From NCBI GenBank assembly GCA_031629035.1, contig JAVLUG010000001.1, forward strand, positions 1 through 64,000: a stretch of DNA of 64,000 bases, in the 5' to 3' direction. The DNA is from MVYY01 sp012517575 (lineage in GTDB: Bacteria; Bacteroidota; Bacteroidia; Bacteroidales; Paludibacteraceae). Position numbers and translations under genes: made by a program. The first letter of the stretch is position 1. Every line of letters begins with the position of its first letter. Shown here piece by piece: positions 1 through 8,742 of the stretch. Under the pieces are notes generated by a model that worked only from the letters and a program-made list of their open reading frames with translations, made no database searches and had not been told where the DNA came from.

Positions 1-135
1 AATTTGAAGAAAATGATGGAAAAACTCAAAGAAGAGTTTTTTTGTTTCATTTTTAGATTACTTTTTCGCCAAAACTTTTATAACCTTGCCGCTTAAAAAT
101 AGACTTTTTAAGGAATGACTAAATAAATTAATTTA

Positions 136-2838
136 ATGAAAAAATATTTATTTTTTTTCTTCCTTTTTTTAATGAGTAAATTATTTGCCACCACAGATAA
201 TATTGCTCCTTTAGCTGAAATATCCACATCTTCAACCCTAAATGACCAATTTGATAAAAGCAAATTGGTAGATGGCTTAATAGGAATTGATGGAATTGGT
301 GAATGGGCATGTAAAGGCTATTCCACTTCATGGGGATATATTGAAAATCCTTGGGTAAAATTTGAATGGAATAGTTCTGTGATGATAGACAGAATAGTCT
401 TATATGATAGACCAAACTTATTTGATAACGTTGCAGGAGTAAAAATTTTATTTAGTGACAGTGCAAGTTCTAATGTTTTTCAACTCTCACCTGATGGTGA
501 AGGAAAATCTATTGAATTTTCTCCCAAAAAAGTAAAATGGATTAAAATCCAAGTTACGGATGGAACAGGTAAGGATTTGGGATTTTCTGAAATTGAAATT
601 TATAATGCAAAGCAATCAGCTATTGATAAGGTTTCATTAGTTGATCCTTATATAGAGACAAATCGAGGACGCTATTTCTTTTTTATTACGGGAAGTTTAC
701 CATTTGGTATGGCAACAAGTGCTCCGATGACAAGGAATAAAAATCAATATGGAGGAGGATACAATTTTAATGAAAAAGAAATATTAGGTTTTGAGCAGGT
801 ACATTCATGGATGATGTCAGGTATAGAAATAATGCCGGCAACAACCAAAGAAGATATTGCAATAGGACAAAATGGTTGGAAATCAAGATACAACCATGAT
901 GATGAAATCGTTCAGCCAGGTTATCACCGAGTTATGTTACAGAATAACAAAATATGGGTTGAACAGACATGTACGGAAAGAGTTAATTTTTATCGATTTA
1001 GATATACAAAAAAATCGGATGCACGCATTATTATTAATTTGTACGGATTGGTTGGAAATTGTTTAATGAAAAACGCCAAAGTCAAAAAAGTTAGTGATAA
1101 CCAAATTGAAGGTTCTGTTAGTACTGTTGACAGATTTTGGGGAGGACCAATTGATGTAAAGGTATTTTTTGTTATTCAATTTGATAAACCTTTTAAATTT
1201 AATGTCTGGGACAATGGAGAAATATTACCAGATTCGAATAATATTTTTCAAGGAGAAAAATTGTGTTTGGGAGCCGAGTATAAAATGAATAAGGCTGATA
1301 CGTTGAAAATGAAAGTGGCTATTTCATATACGAGTGAAGAAAATGCACATGTCAATCTTGATAGGGAACTGAATCATTGGAATTTTGATACGGTCAGGAA
1401 TAATGCTCGAAATATTTGGAATAATTGGTTGGGAAAAATAGAAGTAAAGGGTGGTACGATTGACCAGCGTGTTAAGTTTTATACTGATTTATGGCATGTG
1501 TTATTAGGAAGACAAAAAATTAATGATATTAATGGATATTATCCGGACAGAACACAGGGGAAACGTATTGGAAATTTTACAAATGCTGTATTTAAAATTA
1601 AACGGCTACCAATGGAAGGAAATAAAGTAAGATTTAACATGTATAATAATGATGCATGGTGGTTGAGTCAATGGAATCTTAATGTTTTATGGGGACTCGC
1701 ATGGCCTGAGATTCAAGATGAGATGTCTGCTTCTATGATAGAATATGCCAATAATGGAAATTTATTACCTCGAGGTCCATGTGGAGGAGGTTATTCTTAC
1801 ATTATGACCAGTTGTCCGGCAAGTAATTTAATTATTAGTACTTACATGAAAGGGTTATTGACAAAACAAGATCCTAATCATGCTTTTGATGTAATTAAAA
1901 GGAATCACATGCCAGGTGGAATGTTGGGAAAGAAGGAAGATGTAGAATTTTATATTAAAAAAGGTTGGTGGCCAGAAAATGCTGGAATTGGTATTGAAGC
2001 TGCTTTTCAGGATTGGGGAATTTCACAAATGGCATATAAATTAAATAAATTCGATGACTATAAGTATTTTAAAAAACGATCGAGAAATTGGGAACCTAAC
2101 TTTAGTAGTGAAATACAACTTCTGTTACCAAAGGATCGAAATGGGAGATTTATCCACAAAGATCCTTTAAGTAATGTGGGTTGGGTTGAATCAAATTCTT
2201 GGCAGGCAACTTGGGGCGTTTCTCATGATATTTATCGATTAATAGAATTAATGGGAGGTGAAGAAAATTTCTGTAAAAAATTAAATTATGCATTTTCACA
2301 ATCGGAAAAAGATGATTTTGTTTACAGCTATTCAAATGGTTATATTAGTTATGCCAATCAACCGGGTTGTTCTGATGCCCATGTTTTCAGTTATGCACGA
2401 AAACCATGGTTGACTCAATATTGGGTAAGAAAAGTTAAACAACAAGCTTATGGCGGAACAACACCAGATTTAGGATATGGTGGGCACGATGAAGATCAAG
2501 GGCAAATGAGTGCTATTGATGTCCTGATGTCAATAGGCTTGTTTAATATTTTGGGTACTGAATCTATTAAGCCTTTTTATGAAATTACTTCTCCAATTTT
2601 TGATGAAATTATTATAAAATTGGATAATAATTATTATCAAGGTGATAGGTTTATTATTAAAACTCATAATAACAATAGAGATAATGTCTATATCAATAAA
2701 GCGAGTTTTAATGGTAATGTATTGAATAGATTTTGGATAACGCATGACGATTTTCAAAAAGGAGGAATTATGGAACTTTGGTTAGATAAAGTGCCTAATT
2801 ATAACTGGGGAACAAATGAATTACCAAAAATACAATAA
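136..2838 (+). CDS. GH92 alpha-mannosidase with N-terminal F5/8-type domain
   Basis: Probably a secreted or periplasmic exo-alpha-mannosidase that trims mannose from mannans or N-glycans. Residues 1-18 look like a signal peptide ending in LFA. Residues about 22-158 resemble an F5/8 type C (discoidin) galactose-binding-like domain, ending near GFSEIEIYN. The rest, from about residue 168 (VDPYIETNRGRYFF), follows the GH92 pattern. GGHDEDQGQM at about 783-791 matches the conserved C-terminal GH92 block that carries the base aspartate, and E621 in IGIEAAFQDW sits where GH92 enzymes have the catalytic acid; both residue assignments are inferred from the family. At 900 aa it is longer than GH92 enzymes that lack the extra domain. 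It heads a + strand run with a sugar transporter, a PMI-like protein and a ROK kinase, which fits mannose catabolism. Linkage specificity cannot be read from the sequence. Confidence 0.92.
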   Translation: MKKYLFFFFLFLMSKLFATTDNIAPLAEISTSSTLNDQFDKSKLVDGLIGIDGIGEWACKGYSTSWGYIENPWVKFEWNSSVMIDRIVLYDRPNLFDNVAGVKILFSDSASSNVFQLSPDGEGKSIEFSPKKVKWIKIQVTDGTGKDLGFSEIEIYNAKQSAIDKVSLVDPYIETNRGRYFFFITGSLPFGMATSAPMTRNKNQYGGGYNFNEKEILGFEQVHSWMMSGIEIMPATTKEDIAIGQNGWKSRYNHDDEIVQPGYHRVMLQNNKIWVEQTCTERVNFYRFRYTKKSDARIIINLYGLVGNCLMKNAKVKKVSDNQIEGSVSTVDRFWGGPIDVKVFFVIQFDKPFKFNVWDNGEILPDSNNIFQGEKLCLGAEYKMNKADTLKMKVAISYTSEENAHVNLDRELNHWNFDTVRNNARNIWNNWLGKIEVKGGTIDQRVKFYTDLWHVLLGRQKINDINGYYPDRTQGKRIGNFTNAVFKIKRLPMEGNKVRFNMYNNDAWWLSQWNLNVLWGLAWPEIQDEMSASMIEYANNGNLLPRGPCGGGYSYIMTSCPASNLIISTYMKGLLTKQDPNHAFDVIKRNHMPGGMLGKKEDVEFYIKKGWWPENAGIGIEAAFQDWGISQMAYKLNKFDDYKYFKKRSRNWEPNFSSEIQLLLPKDRNGRFIHKDPLSNVGWVESNSWQATWGVSHDIYRLIELMGGEENFCKKLNYAFSQSEKDDFVYSYSNGYISYANQPGCSDAHVFSYARKPWLTQYWVRKVKQQAYGGTTPDLGYGGHDEDQGQMSAIDVLMSIGLFNILGTESIKPFYEITSPIFDEIIIKLDNNYYQGDRFIIKTHNNNRDNVYINKASFNGNVLNRFWITHDDFQKGGIMELWLDKVPNYNWGTNELPKIQ

Positions 2839-2976
2839 TGAGTATGCTTTAAAAAGTCCAAAATACTGAAAATTAATTTTGTAAAAACCTGATTATCAAG
2901 ATTATTTTTTGTTTATTTCCAATAAATAAGACTCATTCAAGAGGATTCAATAATAGAAAAAAATAATTTAGTATAA

Positions 2977-2984
2977 TATTTTTG
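2977..2984 (+). promoter_or_regulatory. candidate -7 box (TATTTTTG) upstream of the MFS gene
   Basis: TATTTTTG matches the Bacteroidota -7 consensus TAnnTTTG and lies 37 bases before the transporter start, in a 183-bp gap after the GH92 gene. I see no good -33 TTG at the usual spacing. It could let the transporter, isomerase and kinase be transcribed separately from the mannosidase. Confidence 0.4.
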
Positions 2985-3021
2985 TTAAGATAAAAGAAGG
3001 TATTCTATCATTTTTAACTGT

Positions 3022-4221
3022 ATGAATAATAAAAATGTCATTGTAAAAGTATTACCCGTACTTTTTGGATTCTTTATAATGGGATTCGTAGATATTGTAG
3101 GGATTACATCTGATTATGTACAAAGGACTTTTAATTGGTCGCATGTTTTAACTGGATTTGTTCCTTTTATGGTTTTTATCTGGTTTCTTTTCTTGGGCAT
3201 ACCTGTAGGAAATCAAATGAACAAATGGGGGCGTAAAAACACCGTATTAATCAGTTTAATTATAACTATATTCGGGATGATACTTCCATTAATAATATTT
3301 AATAGTTATACATGTTTAATAGCTTATGCTTTACTCGGCGTAGGTAACGCAATTTTGCAAGTTTCTCTAAATCCTTTATTGAGCAATGTAATTACTGATC
3401 CAAAATTTCTAACAAGTAGTCTTACGTCGGGTCAAGTGATAAAGGCAATTTCTTCATTGTGTGGCCCAGAATTTGTTTTGTTAGCTATTTCTTTATTTGG
3501 TGAAAACAAATGGTATTATTGCTTTCCAATTCTTGGTTTAGTAACTTTATTATCAGCTTTATGGCTTTTAATTACTCCAATAAATAAAGAAGAAATTTCA
3601 ATAAAAACCGATAAGATCTCATATAAGGGTACTATGATGCTTTTGAAAGATAAAAATATTTTGTTACTCTTTTTAGGAATCTTTTTTGTTGTTGCCGTAG
3701 ATGTTGCAACAAACTATACAAGCTCTAAAATAATGGAATTTCGATTTCATTGGCCTTTGTCTCAAGCCAAGTTTGCACCACAAATTTATTTCCTTTGTCG
3801 TACAGTTGGAGCTCTAATTGGAGTTTTTTTTCTTTCACGTGTCAATGAAATAAAATATTTTAAAATTAATATTATTGCATGTATCGTTTCAATTCTGATT
3901 TTAATTTTCTTCAAAAATGAATTGTTAAATCTTTGTTGTATTGGAGCGATAGGTTTTTTTGCTTCTTCAATTTTCCCAATAATTTTTTCTGTCGCTTTAC
4001 AAAGTTCACCTGAAGAAGCAAACGAAATATCAGGTCTTATTATTACTGCAGTTGCAGGTGGTGGAATTATAACTCCTATAATAGGCTTTGCTATTTCAGA
4101 ATTTGGAATTATTGGAGGAATTGTGGTAATATTAGCGTGTGCATTTTACTTGGCTTTCTGTTCTTTTAGCTTAAATAATATAGAAGAGAACAATCAAAAA
4201 AAATTAGAACCTTTCTTGTAA
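3022..4221 (+). CDS. MFS sugar transporter (FucP/GlcP-like)
   Basis: An inner-membrane major facilitator protein of 399 aa, almost entirely hydrophobic, with about 12 predicted membrane segments. The loop after segment 2, NQMNKWGRKNTVLIS at about residues 66-80, resembles the MFS motif A (G-x-x-x-D/N-R-x-G-R-K). It most resembles the sugar:proton symporters common in Bacteroidota glycan-use loci. Its place between an alpha-mannosidase and a mannose-6-phosphate-isomerase-like protein suggests that mannose or a mannoside is the substrate; that is inference from context. The gene starts at the first in-frame ATG downstream of a candidate -7 box. Confidence 0.85.
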   Translation: MNNKNVIVKVLPVLFGFFIMGFVDIVGITSDYVQRTFNWSHVLTGFVPFMVFIWFLFLGIPVGNQMNKWGRKNTVLISLIITIFGMILPLIIFNSYTCLIAYALLGVGNAILQVSLNPLLSNVITDPKFLTSSLTSGQVIKAISSLCGPEFVLLAISLFGENKWYYCFPILGLVTLLSALWLLITPINKEEISIKTDKISYKGTMMLLKDKNILLLFLGIFFVVAVDVATNYTSSKIMEFRFHWPLSQAKFAPQIYFLCRTVGALIGVFFLSRVNEIKYFKINIIACIVSILILIFFKNELLNLCCIGAIGFFASSIFPIIFSVALQSSPEEANEISGLIITAVAGGGIITPIIGFAISEFGIIGGIVVILACAFYLAFCSFSLNNIEENNQKKLEPFL

Positions 4222-4284
4222 ATGAAATACTGAATATAGAATGATGAACTCAATTTACTAAAACTCATTTACTTTTTATAAATC

Positions 4285-6012
4285 ATGAGAAAATCAAATT
4301 ATGATAAATTTCCATCGACAAAAATTTCAGGGAACATCATTGTCGGGTGGAAATCTATAACTTCCAAACTTTCAATATTTACCAATTCTGGTCGTATTCT
4401 CGCAGTCGATCTTTATACCGGAACACATGAAGAAGAAATAATTTCAGCATTTTCCAAAATAAACAAAGGATTTTTTATTAATACACGTAAATTGATGAAA
4501 CCTGAAAAAGAGATTGTTGCGCTGACAAAAAGATTTATGACAGAAGATCAACTTTTTGGCTACGTTACCAATCTTCATTTACAAGATTATTTTGATAAAG
4601 AAAAATATCAAAGTGCGAAAAGGCAAATAAATAAATGTAATAGTGGGATTATTATAGGAACTGGAGCATCAATGTTGGCGCCAGAAAATGCCATTATTGT
4701 GTATGTTGATATGGCTCGTTGGGAAATTCAGCAACGTTTCCGAAAACATGAAGTAATGGCTCTCGGCATTGACAACAGAGCAGATGCAGTTTCATTGCAA
4801 TATAAAAGAGGTTATTTCAACGATTGGAGAATTTGCGACGATTATAAGGATACGCTGTTTGATAAAGTTGATTTTTGGATAGATACTCATGTGGTTGATA
4901 ACCCAAAAATGATTGATAAGGATACTTTTTTTAAAGGTATAGATGCTACAATTAATTCTCCATTTCGTGTTGTCCCATTTTTTGATCCTGCTCCTTGGGG
5001 AGGTCAGTGGATGAAGGAAGTATGTGATCTCAATCCTGAAGTACATAATTATGGATGGTGTTTCGACTGCGTTCCTGAAGAAAATAGTCTTCTACTTGAA
5101 ATAAATGGAATCATATTTGAGATGCCTTCCATTAACCTTGTTTTGCTAAAAAGTAGAGATTTATTGGGAGAACCTGTTGAAGCTCGTTTTGGGAAAGATT
5201 TTCCAATTAGATTTGATTTTCTCGATACTGTCAAAGGTGGAAATCTAAGTCTTCAGGTTCATCCCACAACTCAATTTATTCAAAAAAAATTTGGAATGCA
5301 TTACACACAGGATGAAAGTTACTATTTGCTTGATGCAAAAGAAGGAGCTGTGGTTTTCCTTGGCGTAAAAACAGGCATCGACAAAAATGAAATGATAAAT
5401 AGTCTATTTAAAGCTCAAGTCAATGGCGAATTTTTCGACGCAGAAAAATATGTAAATAAAATACCTGCAAAAAAACACGATCATTTTTTAATTCCCGGTG
5501 GAACAATTCATTGCTCCGGCGCTGAAGCTTTAGTGCTGGAGATCAGTTCAACTCCTAATTTATTTACTTTCAAGCTTTGGGATTGGCAAAGATTGGGATT
5601 AGATGGAAAACCAAGACCAATTAACATTGAAAGAGGAAAGCAAGTTATAGAGTGGAACAGGGATACTCAATACGTTCAAAATCAGCTCAGAAATCAATTC
5701 ACAATAATTGCAAGAGGAGATGGCTGGGAAGAAGAACGCACAGGATTACATCCGAATGAGTTTATTGAAACTCGTCGGCATACTTTTTCTGTGCCAGTGA
5801 AACATTATACCAATCAAAGTGTAAATGTATTGAACTTGGTTGAAGGAGAAGAAGCCATAATTAAAAGTCCAAGTGATGAATTTTCTCCTTTTGTTGTTCA
5901 TTATGCGGAAACTTTTATTATTCCAGCTAAAATTAATGAATACATTATACAACCTTTTGGAAAATCGGAAGGAAAAACCTGTATGACAATTAAAGCTTAT
6001 GTACGTTTTTAA
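4285..6012 (+). CDS. class I mannose-6-phosphate isomerase-like protein with extra N-terminal domain
   Basis: The C-terminal half (from about residue 240) is a type I phosphomannose isomerase cupin. The expected metal ligands can be seen: Q324 and H326 in SLQVHP, E344 in DESYYLL and H409 in PGGTIHCSG. It should interconvert mannose-6-phosphate and fructose-6-phosphate. The protein is 575 aa, against roughly 320-390 aa for usual class I enzymes. The extra N-terminal region of about 235 residues contains a glycine-rich segment IIIGTGASML at about 121-130 followed by IIVYVDMARWEIQQRF, which recalls a nucleotide-binding or kinase-like fold; I cannot assign its activity. It sits 63 bp after the transporter and 30 bp before the ROK kinase, so the three are probably co-transcribed and form a mannose phosphorylation and isomerisation step. 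Confidence 0.82.
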   Translation: MRKSNYDKFPSTKISGNIIVGWKSITSKLSIFTNSGRILAVDLYTGTHEEEIISAFSKINKGFFINTRKLMKPEKEIVALTKRFMTEDQLFGYVTNLHLQDYFDKEKYQSAKRQINKCNSGIIIGTGASMLAPENAIIVYVDMARWEIQQRFRKHEVMALGIDNRADAVSLQYKRGYFNDWRICDDYKDTLFDKVDFWIDTHVVDNPKMIDKDTFFKGIDATINSPFRVVPFFDPAPWGGQWMKEVCDLNPEVHNYGWCFDCVPEENSLLLEINGIIFEMPSINLVLLKSRDLLGEPVEARFGKDFPIRFDFLDTVKGGNLSLQVHPTTQFIQKKFGMHYTQDESYYLLDAKEGAVVFLGVKTGIDKNEMINSLFKAQVNGEFFDAEKYVNKIPAKKHDHFLIPGGTIHCSGAEALVLEISSTPNLFTFKLWDWQRLGLDGKPRPINIERGKQVIEWNRDTQYVQNQLRNQFTIIARGDGWEEERTGLHPNEFIETRRHTFSVPVKHYTNQSVNVLNLVEGEEAIIKSPSDEFSPFVVHYAETFIIPAKINEYIIQPFGKSEGKTCMTIKAYVRF

Positions 6013-6042
6013 AATATGAATTTGTATCAACAATAAATTTTT

Positions 6043-7161
6043 ATGTATAACAAGGACAAGAGAATAGTTTTAACTTTAGATGCTGGAGGTACTAATTTTG
6101 TATTTTCTGCCATTCAAGGATTTCGAGAGATAGTTGAGCCAGTAAATATTCCAGCCATTACGGATAATTTAGATAGTTGTTTAAATGTTATTGTTCAAGG
6201 GTTTCAACAAGTAATAAATAAGTTGCCTGTTCAACCTGTTGCAATCAGTTTCGCATTCCCTGGACCAGCAGATTATGTAAACGGTGTAATAGGTGATTTG
6301 CCAAATTTTTCTGCTTTTCGTGGAGGTGTTCCATTAGGTGCTTTTTTGAAAGAGAAATTTCATATTCCGGTTTATATTAATAATGATGGTAATTTATTTG
6401 CTTATGGTGAAGCGTTGGCCGGTGTTTTACCAATGATAAATAAGGAATTGGAACTGGCAAAGAATCCAAAAAGATATCACAATTTGCTTGGAATTACATT
6501 AGGTACTGGTTTTGGAGCTGGCGTCGTTATAGATAATTGTTTACTGATTGGAGATAATGGTTGTGGTAGTGATATTTGGCACATGAGAAATGCAAAATAT
6601 CCGAATCTTATTACGGAAGAAAGTGTCAGTATCAGAGCGGTGAAAAGAGTGTATGAAGAAAAAAGTGGACAAAAAGATACTTCTTTGACACCTTTAGATA
6701 TTTTCAATATTGCCGAGGGTACAAGAAATGGAAATATTAATGCAGCAATACAAAGTTTTGAAGAATTGGGAGAAATAGCTGCTTCTGCTATTATAAATGC
6801 ATTGGATATTGTTGACGGCTTAGTTGTAATAGGAGGGGGGTTGTCAGGAGCATCAAAATACTTTTTGCCGTCAATGTTAAGAGAAATGCGAAAATTTCTG
6901 AATACTTTTTCAGGAGAAAAATTTCCTATTTTAGAAATGGAAGTTTATAATCTTATGGATCAGGAGGATCATTGGGAATTTCTAAAAAATTCATCAATAA
7001 TGGTCAAAGTTCCGAAAAGTCAACTGAAAGTTTTATATGAAAATAGTAAGAAAACAGGAATTGCTGTATCTTCTTTAGGTACAAATAAAGCTGTTTCTTT
7101 AGGTGCTTATGCATTTGCTTTACATCAATTAGATGGTATAAATAAGTCAGGCACTTATTAA
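6043..7161 (+). CDS. ROK-family sugar kinase lacking the usual zinc motif
   Basis: A cytoplasmic ROK-type hexokinase, here most likely acting on mannose. LTLDAGGTNF at residues 10-19 is the phosphate-1 loop and INNDGN around D115 contains the usual catalytic aspartate. GITLGTGFGAG and VVIGGGLSG are the other ATPase-fold glycine motifs. The family's CxCGxxGCxE zinc site is not present: the corresponding stretch reads GDNGCGSDIWHMRN (residues 170-183), with a single cysteine. At 372 aa it is longer than typical ROK kinases (about 300 aa), with an insert around residues 300-335. It lies 30 bp after the isomerase-like gene. Product and substrate are inferred from the family and from the neighbours. 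Confidence 0.8.
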   Translation: MYNKDKRIVLTLDAGGTNFVFSAIQGFREIVEPVNIPAITDNLDSCLNVIVQGFQQVINKLPVQPVAISFAFPGPADYVNGVIGDLPNFSAFRGGVPLGAFLKEKFHIPVYINNDGNLFAYGEALAGVLPMINKELELAKNPKRYHNLLGITLGTGFGAGVVIDNCLLIGDNGCGSDIWHMRNAKYPNLITEESVSIRAVKRVYEEKSGQKDTSLTPLDIFNIAEGTRNGNINAAIQSFEELGEIAASAIINALDIVDGLVVIGGGLSGASKYFLPSMLREMRKFLNTFSGEKFPILEMEVYNLMDQEDHWEFLKNSSIMVKVPKSQLKVLYENSKKTGIAVSSLGTNKAVSLGAYAFALHQLDGINKSGTY

Positions 7162-7343
7162 TTCTTTTGCTTTTTGGTATATAAAGTATAAAGAACGATA
7201 TCAGATTTACCTGAAAATTTTTTTTTCAAAAAATATTCAATTTTTTTCATGGTTTTTTTATGTTGAATCGTCTCAATAATTAGTCATAGGATGGACATCT
7301 TATGATATATTAATCCATTTATTAACATTTAAAATTATTAGGT

Positions 7344-8261
7344 ATGAAAAAAATTTTTATCTTCTTTATGGCTTTAATGGTTTGCTCTGTTACTTATGCT
7401 GGCAACTATGTGCTGGGTGTAAATCAGATTGACCGTTTTTTGAAAGCAATTGAAAAAGGGACTGGGGATGATGTCCCGACTTTGCCAATGACAACTGATG
7501 CTGGAACTGGACAACTGACAATCAACACGGACTATGATCAGTGGAAAAATCTTCCTGGATTATCTTTTACTGCTGAAAGTTTTGTGCCTACTTACTATGC
7601 TGGTACCTCAGCCGATAATGGGAGCAAATGGTATGGTATTACAGGAATAAACTATGCTAATAAAGGTTACAATCAGATTGCAGGTACACAAATTCAATTT
7701 GTACAAATCAGTACAGTATCTTTTGATTATTCAGCTACTCCAGAAGGATACAGTAGTCTTGAAAATTATTGGGATCGAAACGACCTTTCATGGCTGGAAA
7801 CAATTGATTTGTCAGGTAATAATTTAAATGATATTGTAATAGATGGTGGACCCTATAATACAATGCCGTTAAAAACAGTTAATTTGTCGAATAATCCAAA
7901 TCTTACTTCTTTATCAATTGTTAGATGTACACAGCTGGAAACGGTTGATTTAACTGGCAGCGGCATTACTCCTGAAGCTTTTGAAAAAATTGAAGCCGAC
8001 ATCTTAGCATCTTCTCCATCGGCAAACATCATTTATACGCCGAATGCTGTCAAAACAATTGAAGCCAATAATCCGATTGTAACCGTACAAGGGAAGAATA
8101 TTGTTATTAAGAACAAAAATATTAACGACCTTGTGTTTATTTTTGATGTGTCCGGACGTAAAATGATTGAAACTTCAGATAATTTAATTAATGCCAGTTC
8201 CCTTGGTAAAGGAGTTTTTGTGGTAAAAATAAATAATTTTGTAAGAAAAATAGGTTTGTGA
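7344..8261 (+). CDS. secreted protein with T9SS type A sorting domain
   Basis: A 305-aa exported protein of unknown function. Residues 1-19 form a signal peptide (ending TYA). The middle, about 145-215, has leucine-rich-repeat-like spacing (LETIDLSGNNLNDI, LKTVNLSNNPNLTSL, LETVDLTGSGI). The last 80 residues look like a type IX secretion C-terminal domain: VFIFDVSGRKM and GVFVVKINNFVRKIGL match the end pattern of the type A sorting signal. It should therefore cross the outer membrane by T9SS and be attached or released. No T9SS machinery genes are in the window. A strong hairpin terminator follows 20 bases after the stop, so this looks like a single-gene unit. Confidence 0.75.
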   Translation: MKKIFIFFMALMVCSVTYAGNYVLGVNQIDRFLKAIEKGTGDDVPTLPMTTDAGTGQLTINTDYDQWKNLPGLSFTAESFVPTYYAGTSADNGSKWYGITGINYANKGYNQIAGTQIQFVQISTVSFDYSATPEGYSSLENYWDRNDLSWLETIDLSGNNLNDIVIDGGPYNTMPLKTVNLSNNPNLTSLSIVRCTQLETVDLTGSGITPEAFEKIEADILASSPSANIIYTPNAVKTIEANNPIVTVQGKNIVIKNKNINDLVFIFDVSGRKMIETSDNLINASSLGKGVFVVKINNFVRKIGL

Positions 8262-8280
8262 TTTGTTTTAGTTATTAATG

Positions 8281-8321
8281 AAAATAGCAAAATTTGATTC
8301 TTTAAATTTTGCTATTTTTTT
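8281..8321 (+). terminator. intrinsic terminator after the 305-aa T9SS protein
   Basis: A perfect 15-bp inverted repeat (8281-8295 with 8304-8318) with an 8-base loop runs straight into a T tract. It sits 20 bases downstream of the stop codon at 8261. Confidence 0.85.
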
Positions 8322-8336
8322 GTTTAAAAATTTTAG

Positions 8337-8742
8337 AACATCCAGAATTTATTGTTTTATTTAGCAATATGTTTTGGATGTTTTTTGTGTCAGTTTACCA
8401 ATTGCTAAAAAATGGTTTAATTAGTTTGCGCGCAAAATCTTCCTTTCTTCTATCCTTCTTCTTGTGTATTTCCATAGTATTTTTTTGATCTACTGAATTA
8501 ACCCAAGCATAATCAATTTTTTGCAAATTTAACAATACCTAAATATTTAAAAATATAATTAATATAAAAAAACATTAATAGAAGTACATTTTAGATAAAT
8601 TGATGATAATTTTACCAATAAATTATTGGTTTTTTTATCGTTATTAAGTTAGTTGGTCTGAAAAGTGAAAATTCGGTAGTTTATTTTTAAATGAGTTCTT
8701 CGCAGCAATTCAAATAAAATTTACACTTAAAAAAATTATGCC
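8337..8742 (+). other. gene-free gap with two further terminator-like hairpins
   Basis: No credible ORF is seen between 8322 and 8742. Two terminator-like structures are present: AACATCCA (8337-8344) pairs with TGGATGTT (8375-8382) before a T run, and ACCAATAA (8614-8621) pairs with TTATTGGT (8623-8630) before a T run. Two extra terminators without an obvious gene might mean a short untranslated transcript or the remains of a lost gene. I cannot decide between these. Confidence 0.4.
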
